Shown piece by piece: positions 8,209 through 15,829 of a stretch of 64,000 nt of DNA (position 1 is the first letter of the stretch; every line of letters begins with the position of its first letter). The notes beneath the pieces are model-generated. The model worked only from the letters and a program-made list of their open reading frames with translations, searched no databases and was not told where the DNA came from. The translations under genes and the position numbers were made by a program. Source of the DNA: Actinomycetota bacterium. GTDB taxonomy: Bacteria > Actinomycetota > Thermoleophilia > Gaiellales > Gaiellaceae. The stretch spans positions 1 through 64,000 of the forward strand of contig PMNA01000013.1 in NCBI GenBank assembly GCA_003162055.1, read 5' to 3'.

Positions 8209-9323
8209 CGGATCCGACCGATCGCACGCGACCGGCATCTAGTCCGGGGGAGACCACGGTGCTGGCGAAGCTCTCGACCCTCGATCGCTTCCTTCCGCTC
8301 TGGATCGGGCTGGCGATGGCCGCCGGGCTAGGGCTGGGAGCACTGCTACCGAGCCTGAACAACTGGCTCGACAAGCTCCAGATCGGCACGGTCAGTCTGC
8401 CGATCGCGGCGGGCTTGCTCTTGATGATGTATCCGGTGCTGGCCAAGGTGCACTACGAAGATCTCGGCCGAATGAGCCACGACGGAGTCAGCGATCGGCG
8501 TTTCTTCGGCGTCTCGCTCTTTCTCTCCTGGCTGGTCGGGCCGGCGCTGATGTTCGCGCTCGCCTGGCTTCTGCTCGCTGACCAACCCGCCTATCGCACC
8601 GGGGTCATCATCGTCGGCCTGGCGCGCTGCATCGCCATGGTGCTGGTCTGGAACGACATTGCCCGCGGCGATCGGGAGCGGGCGGCCGTTCTCGTCGTCT
8701 TCAATGCGCTCTTCCAGGTCGTCGCCTACTCGCTACTCGGCTACTTCTATCTCACCGTCTTGCCGGGCTGGCTCGGCCTGGACACGCAGGGCTTTCAGCC
8801 GGGCATCTGGGAGATCGCTCGCACAGTGCTGATCTTCCTGGGCATCCCGCTCGCCGCGGGCTTTCTCACGCGCCGGATCGGACTCAAGCGGCGCGGCCGG
8901 GAGTGGTACGAGCGTCGCTTCATCCCGCGCATCGCGCCGATCACGCTATACGGGCTCCTCTTCACGATCGTGCTTTTGTTCGCCATCCAGGGCGACAAGA
9001 TCACCTCCCGTCCGCTCGACGTTGTCCGGATCGCCTCGCCCCTTCTTGCCTACTTCGCCGTGATGTGGTTTGCAGGCTTCGGCGCCGGGCGGCTGATGCG
9101 CCTGCCCTACGCCCAGACCGCGAGCCTCGCCTTCACGGTCGCCTCCAACGACTTCGAGTTGGCGATAGCGGTGGCTGTTGGCGTCTTCGGAGCAACCTCC
9201 GGCCAGGCGCTGGCCGGCGTCGTAGGTCCGTTGATCGAGGTGCCGGTGCTCGTCTCCCTCGTGTACTTGGCGCTTTGGTTGGCGCGGCGGTTGCGTTGGC
9301 CCGAGCCCGCCCAGGCGCGCTGA
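8205..9323 (+). CDS. acr3: ACR3-family arsenite efflux permease
   Basis: A 372-aa integral membrane protein with about ten transmembrane helices. The signature region GLARCIAMVLVWNDIARGD contains the conserved Cys of helix 4 needed for As(OH)3 transport by the bile/arsenite/riboflavin transporter superfamily; a second signature follows (FTVASNDFELAIAVAV). It starts with GTG overlapping the arsC stop and closes the operon. The whole unit reduces arsenate, exports arsenite and methylates the remainder, under ArsR control. Confidence 0.95.
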   Translation: MTDPTDRTRPASSPGETTVLAKLSTLDRFLPLWIGLAMAAGLGLGALLPSLNNWLDKLQIGTVSLPIAAGLLLMMYPVLAKVHYEDLGRMSHDGVSDRRFFGVSLFLSWLVGPALMFALAWLLLADQPAYRTGVIIVGLARCIAMVLVWNDIARGDRERAAVLVVFNALFQVVAYSLLGYFYLTVLPGWLGLDTQGFQPGIWEIARTVLIFLGIPLAAGFLTRRIGLKRRGREWYERRFIPRIAPITLYGLLFTIVLLFAIQGDKITSRPLDVVRIASPLLAYFAVMWFAGFGAGRLMRLPYAQTASLAFTVASNDFELAIAVAVGVFGATSGQALAGVVGPLIEVPVLVSLVYLALWLARRLRWPEPAQAR

Positions 9324-9353
9324 GCTCGTGGGCGCCGCCATCTTTGGGGCGAC

Positions 9354-9383
9354 TTGACGTCTCCCGAACGTCCGTGCTAGGTT
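9354..9383 (+). promoter_or_regulatory. Promoter upstream of amt
   Basis: TTGACG at 9354-9359 and TAGGTT at 9378-9383, with an 18-base spacer. Transcription would start near 9390, giving a leader of about 195 bases before amt. Confidence 0.55.
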
Positions 9384-9389
9384 GAAGAC

Positions 9390-9434
9390 GGTTCCGGCTA
9401 CGAAGACGGAACTACGGCAAAGGAGCCTCGGAGC
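9390..9434 (+). ncRNA. Structured leader RNA, class unknown
   Basis: The start of the predicted amt transcript can form a 7-bp stem (9390-9396 with 9407-9413, 10-base loop), and then a short GGC/GCC hairpin (9416-9427) before the terminator. I could not match it to a known riboswitch class. It may be an attenuator or simply a leader. Confidence 0.35.
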
Positions 9435-9436
9435 GT

Positions 9437-9461
9437 AAAAACGCGCCGGGGCGTTTTTTTT
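9437..9461 (+). terminator. Intrinsic terminator ahead of amt
   Basis: AAAAACGC (9437-9444) pairs with GCGTTTTT (9451-9458) around a 6-base loop, with the T run continuing to 9461. It lies 125 bases upstream of amt and about 110 bases after acr3. It could end acr3 transcripts or act as an attenuator for the promoter at 9354. Confidence 0.65.
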
Positions 9462-9585
9462 GGTCCCGGCGAAGAGGGCGGGATAGGAAGGCAAGGCTGC
9501 CTCGGGACGCATGGTGCGTGCTGGGGCTTTTTCGTATTTTTCGGCATTTTCGACGCGGGGCGCGGTCCTCGCAGAAGGAGGTCTG

Positions 9586-11022
9586 ATGCTTCCCTATCCA
9601 ACATGGTTGAACCCCGGCGACAACGCCTGGCAGATGACCGCCGCGACTCTTGTCGGGCTGATGAGCGTGCCGGGACTCGTCGTCCTCTACGGCGGCGTGA
9701 TGCAGAAGCGCTGGTCGGTGAACAGCATGATGCTCTCGTTCGTCGCCTTTGCCGTGATCCTGGTTTGCTGGGTGCTCTGGGGCTTCAAGATGGGCTTTGG
9801 AATGCCCTGGCACGGTCTCAGCGACAGCGGCTTTTTCGGCAACTTTGTCGGCAAAGCCGGGAGTGTCCTCAGCAGTTCCGGAGAGACGGCGCGAGCGAAT
9901 GTTCCAAATCTGGTCGGCGGAATGCCGAAGTTCAGGTTCTCGCAGTCTTCGCTCATCTACTTCCAGTTCGTGTTCGCGGCGATCACGCCGATCCTGATGC
10001 TCGGCTCGGTGCTCGGCCGGGTCAACTTCAAGGCCTGGATCCCGTTCGTGGCGCTCTGGATGACGTTCGTCTACTGCATCGATGCCTTCCTGATCTGGGG
10101 CGGCGGCTACTTCGCCCATCACGGCGCCATCGACTATTCGGGCGGCTACGTGATTCACCTCTCCGCCGGCGTCTCGGGCTTCGTTGCGGCGGCCGTGATC
10201 GGTCCGCGCCTGGCGCGCGATCGCGAGATCGACGCGCCGAACAACTTGGCCATGGTCGCGCTTGGAGCAGGCTTGCTCTGGCTCGGTTGGAACGGCTTCA
10301 ATGGCGGCGATCCCTACTTCGCGGGCGCAAACGCGTCGGCGGCGATCCTGAACACGAACCTCTCGACCGCGGTCGCGTTCCTCGTCTGGGTCATGTGGGA
10401 CTACGTCACTCACCGCAAGCCGTCGATGATCGGCAGCGTCAACGGGATGATCGTCGGACTGGTGGTGATCACGCCGGCAGCCGGCTTCGTCAACGGCTAC
10501 GGCGCCCTGGCGATGGGCGCGATCGGCTCGACTCTCGTCTACGTCGCCTACAACTACGTCAGCCGCCTTCGTCCCTTCCGTAACGTCGACGACACGCTCG
10601 GCGTCGTCTACACGCACGGTTTCGCCGGACTAGTGGGTGGGCTGTTGGTGGCCGTCTTCGCCGATCCGAAGATGCTCGTCTATCTCGGCATCGGTAAGGG
10701 CTCCGGCTTCTCAGCCACCGGCCTGATAAGCGGGAACTGGATCCTGCTCAAGTGGCAGGCACTCACGGCGCTGTTTGTGATCTGCTGGTCGGCGATCGGC
10801 ACCTTCGTGTTGCTCAAGATCGTCGGCCGCTTCGTCTCACTGCGAATGAGCGAGGAAGACATGGAGCTCGGCGACGTCGCGGTGCACGGTCACGAGGTCT
10901 ATCCGTCCGACGTTCCATCGCTCGCCCTTCCCACCGGCATCCCCGGTTGGGTGGCGGTACCTCTGGGGAGCGCGGCGTCGAAGAGCGGAGCAGGAGGTGA
11001 TACCGAGCCTCCAAAGGCGTAG
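9586..11022 (+). CDS. amt: Ammonium transporter
   Basis: A 478-aa Amt/Rh-family channel with 11 predicted helices that takes up ammonium. Typical segments include LMSVPGLVVLYGGVM near the N-terminus, GGYVIHLSAGVSGFVAA, WLGWNGFNGGDP and the pore-lining region after GVVYTHGFAGLVGG. The ATG at 9586 is chosen because AGAAGGAGG precedes it and the first helix starts there; the frame extends 25 codons further upstream without homology. No glnK (PII) gene is adjacent, which is unusual for amt. A leader with a terminator-like hairpin precedes it. Confidence 0.93.
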   Translation: MLPYPTWLNPGDNAWQMTAATLVGLMSVPGLVVLYGGVMQKRWSVNSMMLSFVAFAVILVCWVLWGFKMGFGMPWHGLSDSGFFGNFVGKAGSVLSSSGETARANVPNLVGGMPKFRFSQSSLIYFQFVFAAITPILMLGSVLGRVNFKAWIPFVALWMTFVYCIDAFLIWGGGYFAHHGAIDYSGGYVIHLSAGVSGFVAAAVIGPRLARDREIDAPNNLAMVALGAGLLWLGWNGFNGGDPYFAGANASAAILNTNLSTAVAFLVWVMWDYVTHRKPSMIGSVNGMIVGLVVITPAAGFVNGYGALAMGAIGSTLVYVAYNYVSRLRPFRNVDDTLGVVYTHGFAGLVGGLLVAVFADPKMLVYLGIGKGSGFSATGLISGNWILLKWQALTALFVICWSAIGTFVLLKIVGRFVSLRMSEEDMELGDVAVHGHEVYPSDVPSLALPTGIPGWVAVPLGSAASKSGAGGDTEPPKA

Positions 11023-11216
11023 TCCGCTCAGCCAAGGATGGAGAACGGGTCGCGAGAATCGCGGCGCTCCCACCGCAGTCGGGACGCCACTCACCGTAGC
11101 CGGCTCGCGGCCCGCTCCCTCCTTCGCCGGACAGACTCGGATGAAGCCCGCCGTTCCCTCAGATACAGGCAGCGAGCGGGAGCAGACTCGCCACCACGAA
11201 ACTTGGAGAGAAAGTC

Positions 11217-11891
11217 ATGCCTATCGAAATCATCGTCTCTTACGACGCAAGCAACATGGATCAGGACGCGCTCGCGCTGGGCCAGGTGCTGGCCGGAGAA
11301 CGCAACTCGCTTGCGCTCGCCTACGTGCGTCACGCCAAAGAAGAAGGCGACGAGCGCGAGCAGCTCGCCGCGGCGGACGCGGCCGAGCTACTCGACGGCG
11401 GCGCCAGGCTCCTCGGTCAGCCGGACGCTCCCCGTTTCATCGTTTTCGGCGCCTCGACGCCGGAAGGTCTGAGTCAGCTTGCCACGAGCGAGCAGGCGAG
11501 CTTGATTGTCTTCGGCTCCGAATACCGCACCGCCGACGGGCACGTGGAGCCCCAGTCCTCGGCTCGGCGTCTGCTCGAAGGTGGGCGACTCGCGGTCGCC
11601 GTCGCGCCGGCTGGCTTTCGCGAGCGCAACGGTAATAAGAAGATCAAGACGATCGGAGCAATCACTCCGGAAGACGACCCCTGTGTCAAGACGACCGCCG
11701 AGTCGCTCGCGATGCGCCTTGGCGCCACGGTCGCTACGAGCCCGCAGGTCACGCCCGATCTCTTGGTCATCGGATCGAAGATCGGAACACGCCACGGTGT
11801 GGTCTCGATGAGTGCCGCCGGTCTGTACTTGATGGGAACGGTTCACTGCCCGGTGCTCGTTCTGCCCAGAGGGATCGGGGTGGATTTCTAA
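11217..11891 (+). CDS. Universal stress protein-like, possibly two Usp halves
   Basis: A 224-aa cytosolic protein. The first half (MPIEIIVSYDASNMDQDALAL, ending with the GSEYRTADGHVEP and SARRLLEGGRLAVAVAP parts of a Usp fold) and the second (IKTIGAITPEDDP, then MGTVHCPVLVLP) read as two shortened Usp repeats. The usual ATP-loop G-2X-G-9X-G(S/T) is poor in both, so nucleotide binding is uncertain. A GAGAGAAAG ribosome binding site precedes the ATG. It lies between amt and a response regulator on the same strand. Confidence 0.65.
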   Translation: MPIEIIVSYDASNMDQDALALGQVLAGERNSLALAYVRHAKEEGDEREQLAAADAAELLDGGARLLGQPDAPRFIVFGASTPEGLSQLATSEQASLIVFGSEYRTADGHVEPQSSARRLLEGGRLAVAVAPAGFRERNGNKKIKTIGAITPEDDPCVKTTAESLAMRLGATVATSPQVTPDLLVIGSKIGTRHGVVSMSAAGLYLMGTVHCPVLVLPRGIGVDF

Positions 11892-11932
11892 CGGCTCGAA
11901 CGGACCGGTTCGAGCCTGACGGGAGGTAGGAA

Positions 11933-12451
11933 ATGAGGATTCTGATTGCAGAGGACGAGTCGATCATCCGCCTGGATCTGCGTCGAATGCTCGAGCGGGC
12001 TGGTTACGAGGTTTGTGCCGAAGCCCGAAACGGTGCAGAGGCGGTACAACTGGCTCGGGAGACCGAGCCGGAGGCGGCCGTGATTGACGTTCGCATGCCG
12101 GAACTGAGCGGCATCGAGGCGGTTCGGCGCATCCTCGCCGAACGCTCGATTCCTATCGTCATGCTGACGGCCTACTCCGATCCGGGCACCGTGACGGATG
12201 CGATCAGAGCCGGTGTCTTTGCCTACGTCGTGAAGCCGTTTCGCGAGCAGGACCTGCTGCCGGCGATCGAGACCGCCTGTGTGCGCCAGCGCGAGTGGTT
12301 GCGCGGCCAGCGCGACCTCGGCCGCTCGCCGGGACAGTGCGTGGAGGGTCTCGATGTGGTGATAGGCGAAGGTCGCTGGCCGCTCAGGATCGAGCGCTTG
12401 CATGACGGTTCTATCGACGTCCAGCTGATCTCGGGCGGGGAGGACTCGTGA
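11933..12451 (+). CDS. Response regulator receiver without ANTAR output
   Basis: A 172-aa protein. Residues 1-120 are a full receiver: acidic pair Glu7/Asp8, phospho-acceptor Asp52 (AVIDVRMPELSG), Thr79 and Lys101 (YVVKPFREQD). The receiver closely resembles those of actinobacterial AmiR/NasR-type (PdtaR) regulators, which normally continue into an RNA-binding ANTAR domain. Here residues 121-172 instead read SPGQCVEGLDVVIGEGRW onward, with no ANTAR pattern in any frame of the + strand. It may act by protein contact or be a truncated relic. No histidine kinase is nearby; amt and a Usp gene are upstream. Confidence 0.8.
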   Translation: MRILIAEDESIIRLDLRRMLERAGYEVCAEARNGAEAVQLARETEPEAAVIDVRMPELSGIEAVRRILAERSIPIVMLTAYSDPGTVTDAIRAGVFAYVVKPFREQDLLPAIETACVRQREWLRGQRDLGRSPGQCVEGLDVVIGEGRWPLRIERLHDGSIDVQLISGGEDS

Positions 12452-12481
12452 GCATGCGCTCAACCCACGAAGGTTCGGCTC

Positions 12482-12790
12482 ATGCCGGTTGAAGGGCATG
12501 AGCAGCGCTTGGTCTCGCCACTCGGGCCGCGAGACAAGCGTTTTCTCGTGGCCATCACCTGCGCGCTCGTTCTGGGCGTCGGTGTCAGCGTCTACGCATA
12601 TGCGAGTCACGCGCCCGCGCCGTCAAACAAGGGCTGCGTTGTCATGACCGTCCCGTCGACAATCGGAGGTGCGGTACTTCGAAACTGCGGTACCGCCGCG
12701 CAGAACTTCTGCCGAGCTCAGGCAAAGCTCAACGACGGGATTGCCGCCGCGTGTCGTCGCCAGGGGTTCGCCCCGGGATCCACCGGCTGA
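12482..12790 (+). CDS. Small membrane-anchored protein with four exported Cys
   Basis: A 102-aa protein of unknown function. A basic N-terminus leads to one transmembrane helix (about residues 21-41, LVAITCALVLGVGVSVYAYA). The outside part carries Cys52, Cys69, Cys77 and Cys91, enough for two disulfides, and a pattern CGTAAQNFCRAQAKLND. The frame matches neighbour codon use and starts with ATG. Spacing from the response regulator (30 bp) allows cotranscription. Confidence 0.6.
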   Translation: MPVEGHEQRLVSPLGPRDKRFLVAITCALVLGVGVSVYAYASHAPAPSNKGCVVMTVPSTIGGAVLRNCGTAAQNFCRAQAKLNDGIAAACRRQGFAPGSTG

Positions 12791-12835
12791 CTGGGAACGC
12801 GCTCCGGTATCGCTTGGCGCTTGCGATGGCCCGAG

Positions 12836-12853
12836 CCTGCAAACGTTTGCAGG
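12836..12853. promoter_or_regulatory. LacI-family operator palindrome
   Basis: CCTGCAAACGTTTGCAGG is a perfect 18-bp palindrome matching the TGNAANCGNTTNCA consensus of LacI/GalR repressors. A half-site (ACGTTTGC) recurs at 12969-12977, inside the probable promoter of the GH1 gene. No regulator with a helix-turn-helix that could read it is in this window. Confidence 0.75.
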
Positions 12854-12953
12854 AGCTGACCGACGCCGAGTCGAGCCCGGCAAACAGTTCGTTTCGCCTG
12901 TGCTAGTGCCGTTTACGCTCGCTTTCGCGGCACTCTGCCTCTCGTGATTTGCG

Positions 12954-12983
12954 TTGACTAGACCCGAGAACGTTTGCGACGAT
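12954..12983 (+). promoter_or_regulatory. Possible promoter of the GH1 gene
   Basis: TTGACT at 12954-12959 and GACGAT at 12978-12983, 18-base spacer, with the operator half-site ACGTTTGC inside the spacer. The -10 match is weak. The leader to the GH1 start would be about 120 bases. Confidence 0.35.
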
Positions 12984-13113
12984 AGACTGAGCCCAAGCTG
13001 AGGTGTACGGGCGGGTCGCTTCGCCTGTAACTCCTGCGGACGCCCTCCGGCGCTCGCTCGAGTCGCTCGGCGACCAGCACAGTTGAAGCCAAGGCGAAAG
13101 GGAGTCAAAGCAG

Positions 13114-14490
13114 ATGGCGGCACAGGCCAGTAGTGGACTAGTTCCGGGTTTTCCTGCCGATTTCGGATGGGGAGTTTCGACCTCGTCCTACCAGATCGAG
13201 GGCGCGGTGGACGAGGGCGGCCGCGGGCAATCGATCTGGGACACCTACAGCCACGAGCCCGGCCGAACGGCACGCGGCGAGACCGGTGACGTCAGCTGCG
13301 ATCACTACCACCACTGGCAGGAGGATCTCGACCTGATGGCCGATCTCGGCGTCAGCGTCTATCGCTTCTCGATCGCCTGGCCCAGGGTCATGCCGAGCGG
13401 CAAGGGCCCGCTGAACGAGGAGGGTGTCGACTTCTACTCGCGCCTGGTCGACGGCCTGCTCGAGCGCGGAATCATGCCCTTCCCGACTCTCTACCACTGG
13501 GATCTTCCGCAGGCGCTCGAAGACGAGGGCGGCTGGGTGAACAGGGACACGACGCAGCGCTTCGCCGAGTACGCCGCGGCGATGTTCGAGCGTCTCGGCG
13601 ACCGCGTCGACCATTGGCTGACGCACAACGAGCCCTGGGTGACGGCCTTCATGGGCTACATCGGTAGCGAAAAGGCGCCGGGCGTGTACAACGACTGGCC
13701 GCAAGCACTGCGCGTCTCGCACCACCTACTGCTCTCGCACGGTCTCGCTGTACAGGCCCTTCGCGCCTCCAGCGCTGCTTCCGCCAAGATCGGGCTGGCG
13801 CCCAACCTGCACCCGACTCGGCCGTTCAGCGACAGCCCCGAGGACGTAAAGGCGGCGCTTACCTGGGACGGTTTCCAGAACCGCTGGTTCCTCGACCCGG
13901 TGTTCAAGGGCCACTATCCCGAGGACATGCTCGCCGAATACGAGCGCTTCAGCTTCGAAGAGGCGGTCGAGGAAGGCGATCTGGCCGTGATCTCGAGCCC
14001 GGTCGATCTTCTCGGCGTCAACTTCTACCATCGGGCGGTGGTCAAAACGGAGCCGAATTCGCCCTATCTGGGCCTGACTTGCGTCCCCACTCAGTTGCCC
14101 CTGACCGAGATGGGTTGGGACGTAACGCCCGACGGCCTGCCCGAGATGCTGCTCCGTATCAAGCGCGACTACGGCGACATCGACATCTACATCACCGAGA
14201 ACGGCGCCGCCTACCCGGACAAGTGGGATGGGGGAGACATCGTCGAGGACCCCCAACGGGTCGAGTTCATCGCCCGTCATCTCGAGGCGCTTTCACAGGC
14301 CGTCGCCGGCGGCGTTCACGTCAAGGGCTACTGCGTCTGGTCGCTGCTCGACAACTACGAGTGGGAGAAGGGCTACGACAAGCGCTTCGGCCTCTACTAC
14401 GTCGACTATCCGACCCAGCGGCGCATTCCCAAGCGCAGCGCGCTCTGGTACCGCGACCAGATCGCGGCGTCTCGCACGGGCGCTGCGTAG
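13114..14490 (+). CDS. bglB: GH1 beta-glucosidase
   Basis: A 458-aa cytosolic retaining beta-glycosidase of family GH1 that hydrolyses beta-glucosides or beta-galactosides such as cellobiose. The acid/base is Glu173 (THNEPW) and the nucleophile Glu362 (YITENGAAY). Other family marks are WGVSTSSYQIEGA, SIAWPRVMP, and the substrate-binding tryptophans near LLDNYEWEKGYDKRFGL. No signal peptide is present. An AAGGGAG ribosome binding site precedes the ATG. It stands alone behind a LacI-type operator, so sugar induction is likely. Confidence 0.95.
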   Translation: MAAQASSGLVPGFPADFGWGVSTSSYQIEGAVDEGGRGQSIWDTYSHEPGRTARGETGDVSCDHYHHWQEDLDLMADLGVSVYRFSIAWPRVMPSGKGPLNEEGVDFYSRLVDGLLERGIMPFPTLYHWDLPQALEDEGGWVNRDTTQRFAEYAAAMFERLGDRVDHWLTHNEPWVTAFMGYIGSEKAPGVYNDWPQALRVSHHLLLSHGLAVQALRASSAASAKIGLAPNLHPTRPFSDSPEDVKAALTWDGFQNRWFLDPVFKGHYPEDMLAEYERFSFEEAVEEGDLAVISSPVDLLGVNFYHRAVVKTEPNSPYLGLTCVPTQLPLTEMGWDVTPDGLPEMLLRIKRDYGDIDIYITENGAAYPDKWDGGDIVEDPQRVEFIARHLEALSQAVAGGVHVKGYCVWSLLDNYEWEKGYDKRFGLYYVDYPTQRRIPKRSALWYRDQIAASRTGAA

Positions 14491-14493
14491 AGC

Positions 14494-14832
14494 TCAGCGG
14501 CGCCGGAACAGTAGAAAAAGACCGAGTACGCTCGCCACGGCCAGCGCCGCGCGGTTGTAATCGAAGACCGACTCCCACTCGACCTGATCGCCGCGGATCA
14601 CGACGAGGCCGACCGGTCTGATGCTGACGTAGCTACAGCCGCGGCCCTTCTCGTCCGCTCTGTCATCTTCTTGCTGCCCGCAACGGCGCACCGCGGCGAC
14701 CGGAATGATCTTCCCTCCCTCGATCTCGATCGGTTCGCCGTAGACGCGCTTGGCGCTCGCCTGATCGAGCGTGGCGCGTGCGACGTTCTTGCGCTTGCGT
14801 GACTTCTCTTCGTCTCTGGGCTGGGTCGGCAT
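14494..14832 (-). CDS. GerW/YtfJ-like protein with C-terminal membrane helix
   Basis: A 112-aa protein. After a basic, disordered start, residues 25-95 match the YtfJ/GerW pattern: YGEPIEIEGGKIIPVAAV, a loop that normally holds glycines (here with two Cys), then PVGLVVIRGDQVEWE. The C-terminus is one hydrophobic helix (AALAVASVLGLFLLF) ended by RRR, so it is probably tail-anchored. Bacillus GerW is a spore protein, but homologues occur widely in non-spore-formers and their role is unknown. A ribosome binding site (CCAGGAGAG) precedes the ATG. It is convergent with bglB (3-bp gap). Confidence 0.7.
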   Translation of the reverse strand: MPTQPRDEEKSRKRKNVARATLDQASAKRVYGEPIEIEGGKIIPVAAVRRCGQQEDDRADEKGRGCSYVSIRPVGLVVIRGDQVEWESVFDYNRAALAVASVLGLFLLFRRR

Positions 14833-14856
14833 CTGGTCTCTCCTGGCTTGGGATGA

Positions 14857-15453
14857 TTATTCGATCGGCCGATCGGCCTTGACGACCGCCAGGTCGCCGC
14901 TCGACCAGACCACGCTCGGCTTCAGGCCGGCCTCTTCCATCCAGCCGAGCTGATAGTCGAGCCGGTCTGGGCGATCGTAGGGTGAACCGAACGACAAGAC
15001 AGCCTGGCCTGGATCATCCAAAACTACGACATCGGCCAGGATAAAGCTGCCGCCCGGCGCGAGCGCCGCGGCGATCCGATGGAAGAGGAGTTGCTTGTCG
15101 GCGCTTTCGAGATGGTGGATGGCCAGCGCCGAGACGACGAGGTCGAACGGCCCCTCAGGGAGAGGATCTTCGAGCTGCTGCACGACGATCTGCTCGATGC
15201 GATCCTCGGGCAAAGTCAGGCGAGCCGCCTCGAGCATCTCCGCCGATGCATCGACGAGCAGCACGCGGGCGCCGGGATGTTTCTCGAGCACGCGCCGCGC
15301 TGTCTCGCCCGTCCCCGCGCCGAGGTCGAGGATCCTTGTTGCAGCGAGCGCCTCGGTTACGCCCGCGACCGTGTCTTCGAGCTCGTCGTAATGCGCCACA
15401 TGGCTACGCACGAACTCCAGGTAGATATCCGGCTCGAACTGATGGTGGGCCAC
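14857..15453 (-). CDS. Class I SAM-dependent methyltransferase
   Basis: A 198-aa protein. Motif I ILDLGAGTGETARRVLEKHP and the motif II acid in VLLVDASAEMLEAA, then FDLVVSALAIHHL and LAPGGSFILADV, define a methyltransferase-11/25-type Rossmann domain like those acting on small molecules or lipids. The substrate is unknown. The GTG start is eight bases after TATCTT, consistent with leaderless transcription. It lies 24 bp upstream of the GerW-like gene on the same strand, which has its own ribosome binding site, so the two could form a transcription unit. Confidence 0.8.
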   Translation of the reverse strand: MAHHQFEPDIYLEFVRSHVAHYDELEDTVAGVTEALAATRILDLGAGTGETARRVLEKHPGARVLLVDASAEMLEAARLTLPEDRIEQIVVQQLEDPLPEGPFDLVVSALAIHHLESADKQLLFHRIAAALAPGGSFILADVVVLDDPGQAVLSFGSPYDRPDRLDYQLGWMEEAGLKPSVVWSSGDLAVVKADRPIE

Positions 15454-15461
15454 GAGCCGGG

Positions 15462-15467
15462 AAGATA
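15462..15467 (-). promoter_or_regulatory. -10-like TATCTT, leaderless start
   Basis: TATCTT ends eight bases before the GTG at 15453; no Shine-Dalgarno sequence is seen. Confidence 0.45.
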
Positions 15468-15495
15468 TCCGAATTCCGGGGAAAGAAGCTAGAGC

Positions 15496-15524
15496 TTGGT
15501 TTTATCGAGCAGTACGGCGACAAT
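15496..15524 (+). promoter_or_regulatory. Promoter of the 72-aa protein gene
   Basis: TTGGTT at 15496-15501 and GACAAT at 15519-15524 with a 17-base spacer, about 30 bases before a strong ribosome binding site. Confidence 0.45.
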
Positions 15525-15556
15525 AGGGATAACAGGACAAAAACGAAGGAGGAAAT

Positions 15557-15775
15557 ATGGGGTTCATGGACCGCGCCAAGAACGTGGCCGAGAAGACGGC
15601 GACCAAGACGCGCGAAGGTGTCGAAGATATGAAGGCCAAGCGCGAGCTGGGGGAGACGTACGACAGCATCGGCAAGCTCGTCGTCGACCTGGTCGATAGT
15701 GGCGAGATCTCGAACGAGAAGCTCACTCCGCTGGTCGAGAAGGTCAAGGCGCTCAAGGCCGAGCTCGCGGACTGA
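15557..15775 (+). CDS. 72-aa charged helical protein
   Basis: A small, highly charged protein predicted to be almost entirely helical: MGFMDRAKNVAEKTATKTRE, then a heptad-like stretch with KRELGETYDSIGKLVVDLVD and a Lys-rich end. The short N-terminal amphipathic segment may touch membranes. Similar small proteins occur in many actinobacteria without known function. The start is firm because of the strong ribosome binding site GAAGGAGG six bases before ATG. It is monocistronic, convergent with the transporter gene downstream. Confidence 0.7.
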   Translation: MGFMDRAKNVAEKTATKTREGVEDMKAKRELGETYDSIGKLVVDLVDSGEISNEKLTPLVEKVKALKAELAD

Positions 15776-15829
15776 GCGCGCGGCTTATCCGGGGGCGCCG
15801 GAATCTCTCCGACGCCCTCGGTAAGCGCT

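Noticed and set aside
9390-9434. Cyclic di-GMP (GEMM) riboswitch ahead of amt
   Set aside because: GGCAAAGGAGCC is only a weak echo of the GEMM core; stems and tetraloop do not fit.
9412-10617. 401-aa open frame antisense to amt
   Set aside because: His/Arg/Asp-rich composition typical of antisense shadows; amt is certain.
12290-12451. Frameshift hiding an ANTAR domain
   Set aside because: Other + strand frames of this stretch show no ANTAR residues.
15524-15536. TAGGGATAACAGG resembles part of the I-SceI homing site
   Set aside because: Only the first part matches and no intron or endonuclease is present; chance.
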